Below, piece after piece: positions 1 to 5,175 of a stretch of 8,055 nucleotides of DNA. Under the pieces are notes generated by a model. The model saw only the letters and a program-made list of their open reading frames with translations, made no database searches and had not been told where the DNA came from. A program made the position numbers and the translations under genes. Each line of letters starts with the position of its first letter. The stretch's first letter is position 1. This DNA is from Gammaproteobacteria bacterium (lineage in GTDB: Bacteria > Pseudomonadota > Gammaproteobacteria > GCA-001735895), in assembly GCA_021767985.1 (NCBI GenBank), contig JAASSH010000078.1, positions 1 to 8,055 on the forward strand, given 5' to 3'.

Positions 1-67
1 CCCCGAGATAAATCGATAGAATCAGCGTGCACGCCAGCAGGCGAGCACGCCGCTTGACCGTTTTCAA
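1..67 (-). CDS. Start of a probable PA2778-family cysteine peptidase (partial, cut by window edge)
   Basis: Only about 22 codons are visible. The frame opens with TTG at 67-65, directly after the TAA stop (70-68) of the PA2779-like gene and in the same frame, so the protein cannot start further upstream and this window contains no ATG for it. The residues begin MKTVKRRARLLACTLILS: a basic n-region followed by a hydrophobic stretch, as in an export signal. In Pseudomonas and relatives PA2779-type genes are followed by PA2778-type genes encoding exported C39/papain-like cysteine peptidases with TPR repeats, so the neighbour suggests the identity. The catalytic domain lies outside the window, so the call rests on synteny and the signal-like N-terminus. 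No strong ribosome binding site is seen, so translation may be coupled to the upstream gene. The real start could also lie beyond position 1. Confidence 0.4.
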   Translation of the reverse strand, partial: MKTVKRRARLLACTLILSIYLG

Positions 68-433
68 TTACTCGGCGGGCCAGCCTGGAATGATATCGGT
101 GTAACCCATTAACTCGGTAATCACCAGGACAAGGCCGATTATTATCAGCGTCTCGGCCGTACCACCACCCGCAGGCGCTTCGTCGATGCGCTGATGAATC
201 TGGGCTACCTGGGCGTCGGTCATTGCCGCCACCCTCGTCAGGGCGACAGTTTCATCGACTCCGCCCTTCACCAGTTGCTCCCTGATCCACTCACGCTGCT
301 GGATTACATCGCCCGCCATCGCGGGGGTGTTGGCCTGTATTTGCGCGGTACCCACCATCGCCGCCTGAGCCGGCAAACCCGACGTCAGCGCCACAGTGGC
401 AATCAACAGGCACTGCAAAATTCGTCTTATCAT
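68..433 (-). CDS. PA2779 family small exported/membrane protein
   Basis: This is a 121-residue protein. Residues 1-25 form a classical Sec signal (MIRR, then a hydrophobic core, cleavage likely after AQA). Residues 26-90 are a soluble segment rich in Gln, Ala and Asp, with a helical stretch around QQREWIREQLVKGGVDETVALTRV. A Gly/Ala linker (86-92) leads to a single C-terminal hydrophobic helix (about 94-110) and a short tail, YTDIIPGWPAE. A signal peptide, short alpha-helical domain and C-terminal membrane helix ending in (G)xTDIxP match the PA2779 family, whose function is unknown to me. The ATG at 433 is well supported by GAGGAG nine bases upstream. A TATAAT box (468-473) suggests its own promoter, separate from the csaA operon upstream. 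The following gene starts directly at the stop codon, so the two are presumably one transcript. Confidence 0.75.
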   Translation of the reverse strand: MIRRILQCLLIATVALTSGLPAQAAMVGTAQIQANTPAMAGDVIQQREWIREQLVKGGVDETVALTRVAAMTDAQVAQIHQRIDEAPAGGGTAETLIIIGLVLVITELMGYTDIIPGWPAE

Positions 434-467
434 GATTATTGTCTCCTCAATATTTAATCGCGGTGTA

Positions 468-473
468 ATTATA
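468..473 (-). promoter_or_regulatory. Possible -10 box for the PA2779-like operon
   Basis: A perfect TATAAT reads on the minus strand at 473-468, about 35 bases before the ATG at 433 and just after the csaA stop. No good -35 hexamer is found at 15-18 bp spacing, so it may need an activator or be chance in a locally A/T-rich gap. The gap 434-484 holds no hairpin resembling a terminator for the upstream operon. Confidence 0.4.
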
Positions 474-484
474 GCCCAGTTTTG

Positions 485-823
485 TCAGGCGAGCTTGGCG
501 CCGTTGGGCACCTCGCTATCGGGTCGCACCAGCACCACCGCTCCGTCGGCGCGATGAAAACCGGTGACCAGGCATTCCGAGCGCATCGGCCCGATCTGCT
601 TGGGGGGAAAATTTACCACGGCGACGATTTGTCGCCCGACCAACTCATCCGGTTGATAAATGTCGGTGATCTGCGCGCTCGATTTGCGCAGGCCGATATC
701 ATCGCCAAAATCGATCTTCAGCTTGTACGCGGGTTTGCGTGCCTCGGGAAACTCTTCGACCTCGACGATCGTACCCACGCGCAGCTCTACTTTCTCGAAA
801 TCGGACCAGTCTATAGTTTGCAC
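485..823 (-). CDS. csaA: CsaA-type tRNA-binding protein
   Basis: This 112-residue protein is a stand-alone tRNA-binding (EMAP-II/Trbp111-like) OB-fold domain, the full length usual for CsaA. Visible family hallmarks are FEKVELRVGTIVEVEEFPEARKP at residues 9-31, RKSSAQIT at 46-53, and the GRQIVAVVNFPPKQIGPMRSECLV segment at 63-86, which carries the conserved NFPPKQIG and SECL signatures. CsaA proteins are cytosolic homodimers that bind tRNA; a chaperone or export role was proposed in Bacillus. The start is GTG at 823: TGAGGAA seven bases upstream is a strong ribosome binding site, and the nearby ATG at 829 is followed directly by a stop. The gene begins 9 bases after the CoA-transferase stop, whose TGA forms part of the ribosome binding site, so it is the last gene of that operon. 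A metabolic link to its upstream neighbours is not obvious. Confidence 0.93.
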   Translation of the reverse strand: MQTIDWSDFEKVELRVGTIVEVEEFPEARKPAYKLKIDFGDDIGLRKSSAQITDIYQPDELVGRQIVAVVNFPPKQIGPMRSECLVTGFHRADGAVVLVRPDSEVPNGAKLA

Positions 824-832
824 TTACATTCC

Positions 833-1951
833 TCAGGAAAATTCTTCACGGATCTTTTTACTGTGCTCACCGGTCAGCGGCACCTTGCGCACGGTTTCGT
901 CAGTATCGGAACGCATCGCCGCCACCGCGACCACTTTCGCTTCACCGCCTGGCGTATCGATGGTCACCCGGCGCAACTGCGGATGGGTGGACAGGCCGGC
1001 GATATCGTTGAGGCGTCCATAGGCAATCCCGGCCTGCCGCAGGCGTTCAACCGCCTGCGCCTGGTCGAGTTCGGAAAAAACCGCCTTGATCAGCATATCC
1101 ACGTAATCCCGATTTTCGACCCTGGCCTGGTTGGATTCCAGGCGCTCGTCGTCGCTCAGCGATTCGTCACCGAGCAGCTGTGCGCAAAAGCGACGCCACT
1201 CACGCTCGTTCTGACTCGCAATCACGATATCCAGGCCGTCACGGCAGCGATAGGCGCCGTAGGGTGAAATGGTGGCATGGTTAATTCCGACGCGCGGCTG
1301 AATCTTGCCGGTATAGTCGTAATGCAGCAGCGGCACCGCCAGCCACTCGGCCATGGCGTCGAACAGGGAAACCTTGATAATCGCACCATCGCCGCTTCGT
1401 TCGCGTGCGATCAGGGCTTCGAGAATCGCGGCATAGGCCTGCTGGCCGCAGTTGATGTCGCAGGCCGAGACGCCGATGCGCCCGGGCGCTTCCGGCGTGC
1501 CGGTGATCGATGCCATGCCGGATTCGCACTGCACCAGTAAATCATAAGCCTTCATCTCGCTGTACTCGCCGCTGTCGCCGTAACCCGATATGTCGCAACA
1601 GATGAGTCGCGGATAACGCTGGCGCAAGGCTTCGCTGCCAAACCCGGCACGCGCGGCCGCGCCCGGGGCCAGGTTCTGGATGAATACGTCGGCCCGGCCG
1701 AGAATCCGGTGCAGTAACTCCGCGTCGGCCGCATTCTTGATATCCATCACCAGCGATTCCTTACCCTGGTTGAGCCAGATAAAGTAGGCCGATTCACCGT
1801 GCACCGCGCTGTCGTAACCGCGCGCGAAATCGCCCTCTTCGCGCTCGATCTTGATGACGCGCGCACCGGCGTTCGCCAGGCGGTTGGAACAGAAAGGAGC
1901 GGCCACCGCCTGCTCCAGTGAAACCACGACTATGTCGTCAAGACTGAGCAT
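833..1951 (-). CDS. Family III CoA-transferase (CaiB/BaiF type)
   Basis: This is a 372-residue cytosolic enzyme. Family III CoA-transferases move CoA from an acyl-CoA donor to a free carboxylic acid through an enzyme-bound aspartyl-CoA anhydride. Visible hallmarks are the N-terminal Rossmann half VVVSLEQAVAAPFCSNRLANAGARVIKIE (residues 8-36), QGKESLVMDIK (62-72), VFIQNLAPGAAAR (89-101), and the active-site segment KAYDLLVQ, where D137 aligns with the catalytic Asp of formyl-CoA transferase. The small-domain part NHATISPYGAYRCRDG (224-239) follows. The N-terminus resembles mesaconyl-CoA C1-C4 transferase and citramalate CoA-transferase-like members more than CaiB or Frc, but substrate cannot be read from sequence alone. 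Its ATG shares one base with the stop of the acyl-CoA dehydrogenase (TAATG), so translation is probably coupled. Dehydrogenase plus transferase suggests activation and oxidation of an unidentified, possibly branched or dicarboxylic, acid. Confidence 0.92.
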   Translation of the reverse strand: MLSLDDIVVVSLEQAVAAPFCSNRLANAGARVIKIEREEGDFARGYDSAVHGESAYFIWLNQGKESLVMDIKNAADAELLHRILGRADVFIQNLAPGAAARAGFGSEALRQRYPRLICCDISGYGDSGEYSEMKAYDLLVQCESGMASITGTPEAPGRIGVSACDINCGQQAYAAILEALIARERSGDGAIIKVSLFDAMAEWLAVPLLHYDYTGKIQPRVGINHATISPYGAYRCRDGLDIVIASQNEREWRRFCAQLLGDESLSDDERLESNQARVENRDYVDMLIKAVFSELDQAQAVERLRQAGIAYGRLNDIAGLSTHPQLRRVTIDTPGGEAKVVAVAAMRSDTDETVRKVPLTGEHSKKIREEFS

Positions 1952-3108
1952 TAAAAAGACTTGGGCAGACCCAGCACATGGGTGGCGATATTCGACAGGA
2001 TCAGGTTAGTGGATATCGGCGCCACCTGGTAGAGGCGGGTTTCGCGAAACTTGCGTTCGATATCGTATTCGACGGTAAAGCCGTAACCGCCGTGGGTTTG
2101 CAGGCACATATCCGCCGCCGCCCAGGAAGCATCGGCGGCCAGCAGCTTGGCCATATTCGCTTCCGAGCCGCAGGCCAGGCCCGCATCGAACATGCCGCAG
2201 GCCTTGTCGACCATCAGCGCGGCGGCCTCGGTTTGCACATGGGCGCGCGCAATCGGAAACTGGATACCCTGGTTCTTGCCGATCGAGGCGCCGAACACTT
2301 CTCGATCGCGCGCATAGCTGCTGGCGCGATCGACGAACCAGCGCGCGTCGCCGATGCACTCGGCGGCGATCAGGATACGTTCCGCATTCATGCCATCGAG
2401 AATATAACCGAAGCCCTTGCCTTCCTCGCCGATAAGGTTTTCGGCAGGCACCCGCAACTGGTCGAAAAATAACTCGGTGGTGGCATGATTGAGCATCGTT
2501 TCCAGCGGCCTGACGGTCAGGCCATTGCCGACAGCCTCGCGCAAATCCACCAGCAACACCGACATGCCGCGGGTCGGTTTGTCGACCTCGTCACGCGGCG
2601 TCGTCCGCACCAGCAATAACAGCAGGTCGGAGTGCTCGACACGCGAGATAAACACCTTTTGCCCGCTGATGACGTAATCGTCGCCGTCACGCCGCGCACG
2701 CGTCTTGATGCGCGTGGTATCGGTGCCACTAGTGGGTTCGGTTACGCCGAACGCCTGCAAACGTAGTTTACCCGACGCGATATCCGGCAGATATTTCTGT
2801 TTCTGCGCCTCGCTGCCGTGACGCAACAGGCTGCCCATGATGTACATCTGCGCATGGCAGGCGGCACCGTTGGCGCCGCTGCGCTGGATTTCCTCGAGCA
2901 CGGCGCAGGCGGCGGCCAGATCCATGCCGGCACCGCCATACTCCTCCGGTATCAATACCGATAGATAACCGGCGTCGGTCAGCGCCTGGACGAACTCTTC
3001 CGGATAAGCCTTGTCGTGATCCTTGTCACGCCAGTACTCATCCGGATAGTCGGCGCACAATCGTGCAACGGCATCTCGGACTTCAGGATAGGATCGATCT
3101 TCGGACAT
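1951..3108 (-). CDS. Acyl-CoA dehydrogenase family protein
   Basis: This 385-residue FAD enzyme is of the usual family length. The N-terminal helical domain spans about 1-115 (VLIPEEYGGAGMDLAA at 51-66). The middle beta domain carries the FAD/substrate motif AFGVTEPTSGTDTTRIKT (119-136) and SGQKVFIS (148-155). The C-terminal helical domain carries GKGFGYILDGMNAERILIA (230-248), the RxxFG motif (269-273) and QTHGGYGFTVEYDIERKFRETR (337-358). The usual catalytic glutamate of the YEGT motif is absent: the equivalent stretch is LYQVAPIST (359-367), with Pro364 where Glu would sit. Glu243 in NAER aligns with the catalytic Glu of isovaleryl-CoA and long-chain acyl-CoA dehydrogenases, so it is the likely base. 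The protein presumably makes an enoyl-CoA and passes electrons to electron-transfer flavoprotein. It is the first gene of the operon with the CoA-transferase and csaA. Its ribosome binding site is weak (ATG at 3108). The substrate is unknown. Confidence 0.93.
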   Translation of the reverse strand: MSEDRSYPEVRDAVARLCADYPDEYWRDKDHDKAYPEEFVQALTDAGYLSVLIPEEYGGAGMDLAAACAVLEEIQRSGANGAACHAQMYIMGSLLRHGSEAQKQKYLPDIASGKLRLQAFGVTEPTSGTDTTRIKTRARRDGDDYVISGQKVFISRVEHSDLLLLLVRTTPRDEVDKPTRGMSVLLVDLREAVGNGLTVRPLETMLNHATTELFFDQLRVPAENLIGEEGKGFGYILDGMNAERILIAAECIGDARWFVDRASSYARDREVFGASIGKNQGIQFPIARAHVQTEAAALMVDKACGMFDAGLACGSEANMAKLLAADASWAAADMCLQTHGGYGFTVEYDIERKFRETRLYQVAPISTNLILSNIATHVLGLPKSF

Positions 3109-3130
3109 AGGTCAGCCAGGCAAAAAGGCG

Positions 3131-3136
3131 AGTGTA
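3131..3136 (-). promoter_or_regulatory. Weak -10 candidate for the acyl-CoA dehydrogenase operon
   Basis: TACACT reads on the minus strand at 3136-3131 (4 of 6 to TATAAT), about 23 bases before the ATG at 3108. This would give a leader of roughly 15-20 nt. No convincing -35 lies at normal spacing. The 101-base gap after the creatinase stop contains no U-tailed hairpin, so read-through from creatinase is also possible. Confidence 0.3.
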
Positions 3137-3142
3137 CCCGAT

Positions 3143-3208
3143 TTACAGAGAAAAACGGTAGGTCGCGCCCAACCAGACAATGGTCTCGTTAAAATCGATC
3201 GGCAACAG
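3143..3208 (-). pseudogene. Possible C-terminal remnant of an outer-membrane beta-barrel gene
   Basis: In the gap between creatinase and the acyl-CoA dehydrogenase, one minus-strand frame (3208 down to the TAA at 3145-3143) reads 21 codons ending NETIVWLGATYRFSL. Alternating hydrophobic residues and a final Tyr-Arg-Phe resemble the last strand of outer-membrane barrels. There is no start codon or ribosome binding site, and the frame runs back into the creatinase gene in a different register. It could be debris from an ancestral deletion, or chance in a 66-base stretch. Confidence 0.2.
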
Positions 3209-3209
3209 C

Positions 3210-4427
3210 CTACGCCGGGATAATATTATGCTCGGGCCCATAGGGGAAACCGGTAATATTTTCAGCCCCGTCTTCGCCAATCACCAGGATATCGTGCTCG
3301 CGGTAACCACCCGCACCCGGTGAACCCTCGGGGATCGTCAGCATAGGCTCCATCGACACCACCATGCCCGGTTCGAGCACGGTGTCGATGTCTTCGCGCA
3401 ACTCGAGCCCCGCTTCGCGCCCGTAGTAATGCGACAGCACACCGAAGGAATGCCCATAGCCGAAGGTCCGGTATTGCAACAGGTCGAGATCGGCGAAGTA
3501 GCGGTTGATCTCGGCGCATATAGCGGAACAGGTCGCGCCCGGTTTGATCAGCGAAATACCCAGTTCGTGCGCACCGACATTGGCCTGCCAGATTCTCAGG
3601 GAATCGGCATCCGGCTCGCCGATAAACAGCGTGCGTTCGAGCGCGGTGTAGTAGCCCGATATCATCGGGAAGGTATTCAGACTCAGAATATCGCCCGCCT
3701 GTAACGCGCGCGTCGTCACCGGGTTGTGCGCGCCGTCGGTATTGATCCCCGATTGAAACCAGACCCAGGAGTCGCGTATCTCGCTATCGGGGTAGGCGCG
3801 CGCTATTTCGAGTTCCATCGCGTCGCGACCGGCCATCGCGACATCGATTTCGCGGGTGCCGACCCGTATCGCATCGCGGACGGCCTCGCCACCGATATCG
3901 GCGGTGCGCGCGCCGCCCTTGATCAGCTCGATTTCCTCGGCCGACTTGATCATTCGCAGGCCCATGATTTCCCGATTCATATCGAGTGACTCGACGTCAC
4001 CGAGAAACTCCGACATCAGTTCATGCGCGGCCAGGCTCATATGATCGCCCTCGATGCCGACGCGGCGCGCCCGCGGGATGATCGAGCGTACCGCGCGCCA
4101 GTAGTTGTTGCGCTGCCAGTCGGTGTAGATCAGGTTATCGCCGAAGCCGCGCCGCCAGGGCTGGCCGAGATCGATATTCGCCGAGACGGTAACGCAGCGC
4201 TCGGCGGTGACGACGCAGGCGTAAGGCCGGCCAAAAGAACAGTAGAGAAAGCCGGAATAATAGGCGATGTTATGCATCGAGGTCAGCAGCATCGCGTCGA
4301 CACCGCTGCTTTCCATCAATTCGCGCAGCTTGCCCAGGCGGGCTTCATACTCGGCGTCGGAAAAAGGTAATTGGGCCCTGGAACCGTTATGCAGTTCGAA
4401 GAATTCGGGACGTTGGACTTGAGACAT
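3210..4427 (-). CDS. Creatinase (creatine amidinohydrolase, EC 3.5.3.3)
   Basis: Creatinase hydrolyses creatine to sarcosine and urea; it is a cytosolic homodimer with the M24 pita-bread fold but no metal. From ATG 4427 the protein has 405 residues, against 403 in Pseudomonas putida creatinase as I recall it, and the two look collinear. Creatinase-specific features are YCSFGRPY (F65 and R67 match substrate-contacting Phe62/Arg64), GQPWRR, YTDWQRNNY, FQSGINTDGAHNPVTTR (H234 matches catalytic His232), GYYTALERTLF (E264 matches Glu262), TFGYGHSFGVLSHYYGREAGLELREDIDTV (R337 matches Arg335) and VVSMEPM (E360 matches Glu358). The C-terminus GGYREHDIL...ENITGFPYGPEHNII is also typical. These separate it from prolidase, DddP and ectoine hydrolase relatives. 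A GTG three codons upstream (4436) is possible, but GGAG eight bases before ATG 4427 favours the latter. No creatininase gene lies nearby, so the cell may take up creatine itself; soxB at 7206 handles the product. Confidence 0.95.
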   Translation of the reverse strand: MSQVQRPEFFELHNGSRAQLPFSDAEYEARLGKLRELMESSGVDAMLLTSMHNIAYYSGFLYCSFGRPYACVVTAERCVTVSANIDLGQPWRRGFGDNLIYTDWQRNNYWRAVRSIIPRARRVGIEGDHMSLAAHELMSEFLGDVESLDMNREIMGLRMIKSAEEIELIKGGARTADIGGEAVRDAIRVGTREIDVAMAGRDAMELEIARAYPDSEIRDSWVWFQSGINTDGAHNPVTTRALQAGDILSLNTFPMISGYYTALERTLFIGEPDADSLRIWQANVGAHELGISLIKPGATCSAICAEINRYFADLDLLQYRTFGYGHSFGVLSHYYGREAGLELREDIDTVLEPGMVVSMEPMLTIPEGSPGAGGYREHDILVIGEDGAENITGFPYGPEHNIIPA

Positions 4428-4447
4428 GATTATCACTCCGAAGTATT

Positions 4448-4468
4448 CCGGGTGACAGTTTCACCCGG
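4448..4468 (-). repeat. Perfect 8-bp inverted repeat in the creatinase leader
   Basis: CCGGGTGA (4448-4455) and TCACCCGG (4461-4468) are exact reverse complements separated by 5 bases. In the creatinase transcript the element lies about 20 nt before the ATG and just upstream of the GGAG ribosome binding site. It could act as a repressor operator on DNA or as an RNA hairpin near the ribosome binding site. It has no U-tract, so it is not an ordinary terminator. Confidence 0.6.
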
Positions 4469-4511
4469 TAAACAATCCGGGCGTACAGGATCAAGATATC
4501 TGCTTAACATA

Positions 4512-4528
4512 CAGCGACGCCATCGCTG
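4512..4528. repeat. 6-bp inverted repeat between creatinase and the GNAT gene
   Basis: CAGCGA (4512-4517) and TCGCTG (4523-4528) pair exactly around a 5-base centre. It lies downstream of the proposed creatinase start site, so it would be part of the creatinase leader, and upstream of the GNAT promoter. The 5-base spacing is the same as in the stronger element at 4448-4468, but the arms differ in sequence. Candidate operator or leader hairpin. Confidence 0.4.
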
Positions 4529-4544
4529 CCAGCAAGAGGCCGAA

Positions 4545-4573
4545 ATTTTATCGATGACGCCACTGGCAGGCAA
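4545..4573 (-). promoter_or_regulatory. Candidate sigma70 promoter for creatinase
   Basis: On the minus strand TTGCCT (4573-4568, 4 of 6) and TAAAAT (4550-4545, 5 of 6) are 17 bp apart. Initiation near 4538 would give a leader of about 110 nt containing both inverted repeats (4512-4528 and 4448-4468). It overlaps the opposing GNAT promoter, so the two probably compete for polymerase. Confidence 0.4.
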
Positions 4574-4581
4574 GTTATAAT
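4554..4581 (+). promoter_or_regulatory. Candidate sigma70 promoter for the GNAT gene
   Basis: ATGACG (4554-4559, 4 of 6) and a perfect TATAAT (4576-4581) are 16 bp apart on the plus strand. Initiation near 4588 gives a leader of about 30 nt before the ATG at 4617. Confidence 0.5.
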
Positions 4582-4598
4582 CGAGCGTTAACGGCTCG
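4582..4598. repeat. Inverted repeat at the GNAT transcription start
   Basis: CGAGC (4582-4586) and GCTCG (4594-4598) flank 7 bases, and CGTTAACG (4586-4593) inside it is itself a perfect palindrome. It begins one base after the -10 box, so it covers the expected start site, the usual place for a repressor operator. Confidence 0.4.
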
Positions 4599-4616
4599 CC
4601 TGGGGACAGCTAATAA

Positions 4617-5090
4617 ATGGAACCTGCAACGTATCAAATCAGACCCGCGACCGCGGCCGATCGCGCGCAATGGGATGCTCTGTGGCAGGGCTACCTCGAG
4701 TTTTACGAGTCGAGCCTGGCGCCGGACGTAACCGATCTGCTGTGGCAACGTATTCTCGATCCGGCACACGAAATCGAGTGCCGCCTGGCGGCAGCGGAAG
4801 ACGGCAGCCTGGCAGGCCTGGTTCATTACTTTCCGCATGCACATACCTGGTACGCTAACCCGGTGTGTTACCTGAACGATCTGTTCGTAGTACCCGGCAT
4901 CCGCGGCGGCGGTATCGGCAAGCGGCTGATCGAGGCGGTGGTCGACGCAGCAAAACAAAGGGGCTGGAGCGAGGTTTACTGGCATACCCAGCAGCACAAC
5001 AAGGTCGCGCGTGGTTTATACGACAAGCTGACCGGCGGCACCGACGGCTTCGTCAACTACACCATCGATGTAACCGCCCGGGAGTCCTGA
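4617..5090 (+). CDS. GNAT family N-acetyltransferase
   Basis: This 157-residue protein is a single GNAT domain. YQIRPATAADRAQWDALWQGY (residues 6-26) is the usual first strand and helix. AGLVHYFPH and YLNDLFVVPGIRGGGIGKRLIEAV (85-108) form strand 4 and motif A, with the acetyl-CoA pyrophosphate loop RGGGIG at 96-101. VYWHTQQHNKVARGLYDKLTG (120-140) is motif B, with the conserved Asn128 and the LY pair that often supplies the general acid. The C-terminus GGTDGFVNYTI resembles Hpa2/SSAT-like members that acetylate small amines, but the substrate cannot be assigned. The ATG at 4617 is preceded by GGGGA ten bases upstream. It is divergent from creatinase across 189 bases and convergent with the kinase gene. 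An amine or amino-acid substrate linked to creatine or sarcosine use is possible, but only by position. Confidence 0.9.
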   Translation: MEPATYQIRPATAADRAQWDALWQGYLEFYESSLAPDVTDLLWQRILDPAHEIECRLAAAEDGSLAGLVHYFPHAHTWYANPVCYLNDLFVVPGIRGGGIGKRLIEAVVDAAKQRGWSEVYWHTQQHNKVARGLYDKLTGGTDGFVNYTIDVTARES

Positions 5091-5102
5091 TCTTCGACGG
5101 AC

Positions 5103-5134
5103 GCCAGCCACTAGCGGGTAACAGTGGGACTGGC
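5103..5134. terminator. Imperfect hairpin in the convergent GNAT/kinase gap
   Basis: GCCAGCCAC (5103-5111) can pair with GTGGGACTGGC (5124-5134) if two bases bulge, leaving a 12-base loop. It is in the 85-base gap between two converging stop codons, where a shared terminator would be expected. Neither strand has a U-tract after it, so it is at best a weak or factor-assisted terminator. Confidence 0.25.
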
Positions 5135-5175
5135 ATCGAGCGGCAGGCAAGGCAGAATACAGGCCCTCGCCAGGA

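Noticed and set aside
482..1267. Long open frame (261 codons) on the plus strand
   Set aside because: It runs antisense across csaA and the CoA-transferase, both strongly recognisable, and its composition shows the usual shadow pattern with no motifs.
3210..4427. Assignment of the M24 protein as prolidase, DddP or ectoine hydrolase
   Set aside because: The SFGRPY, GQPWRR, NTDGAHNPVTTR and FPYGPE segments and collinear length match creatinase specifically, and the substrate-binding Phe and Arg positions are kept.
4512..4536. Sigma54 promoter for creatinase on the minus strand
   Set aside because: TGGCAG followed by GC resembles a -24/-12 element, but the spacing is one base off and the -12 block does not match TTGC.
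4428..4540. Guanidine-II or glycine riboswitch in the creatinase leader
   Set aside because: Two hairpins before a gene of guanidino metabolism suggested guanidine-II, but the loops (TGGCG and AACTG on the minus strand) lack the required ACGR. No tandem glycine-aptamer structure could be drawn.
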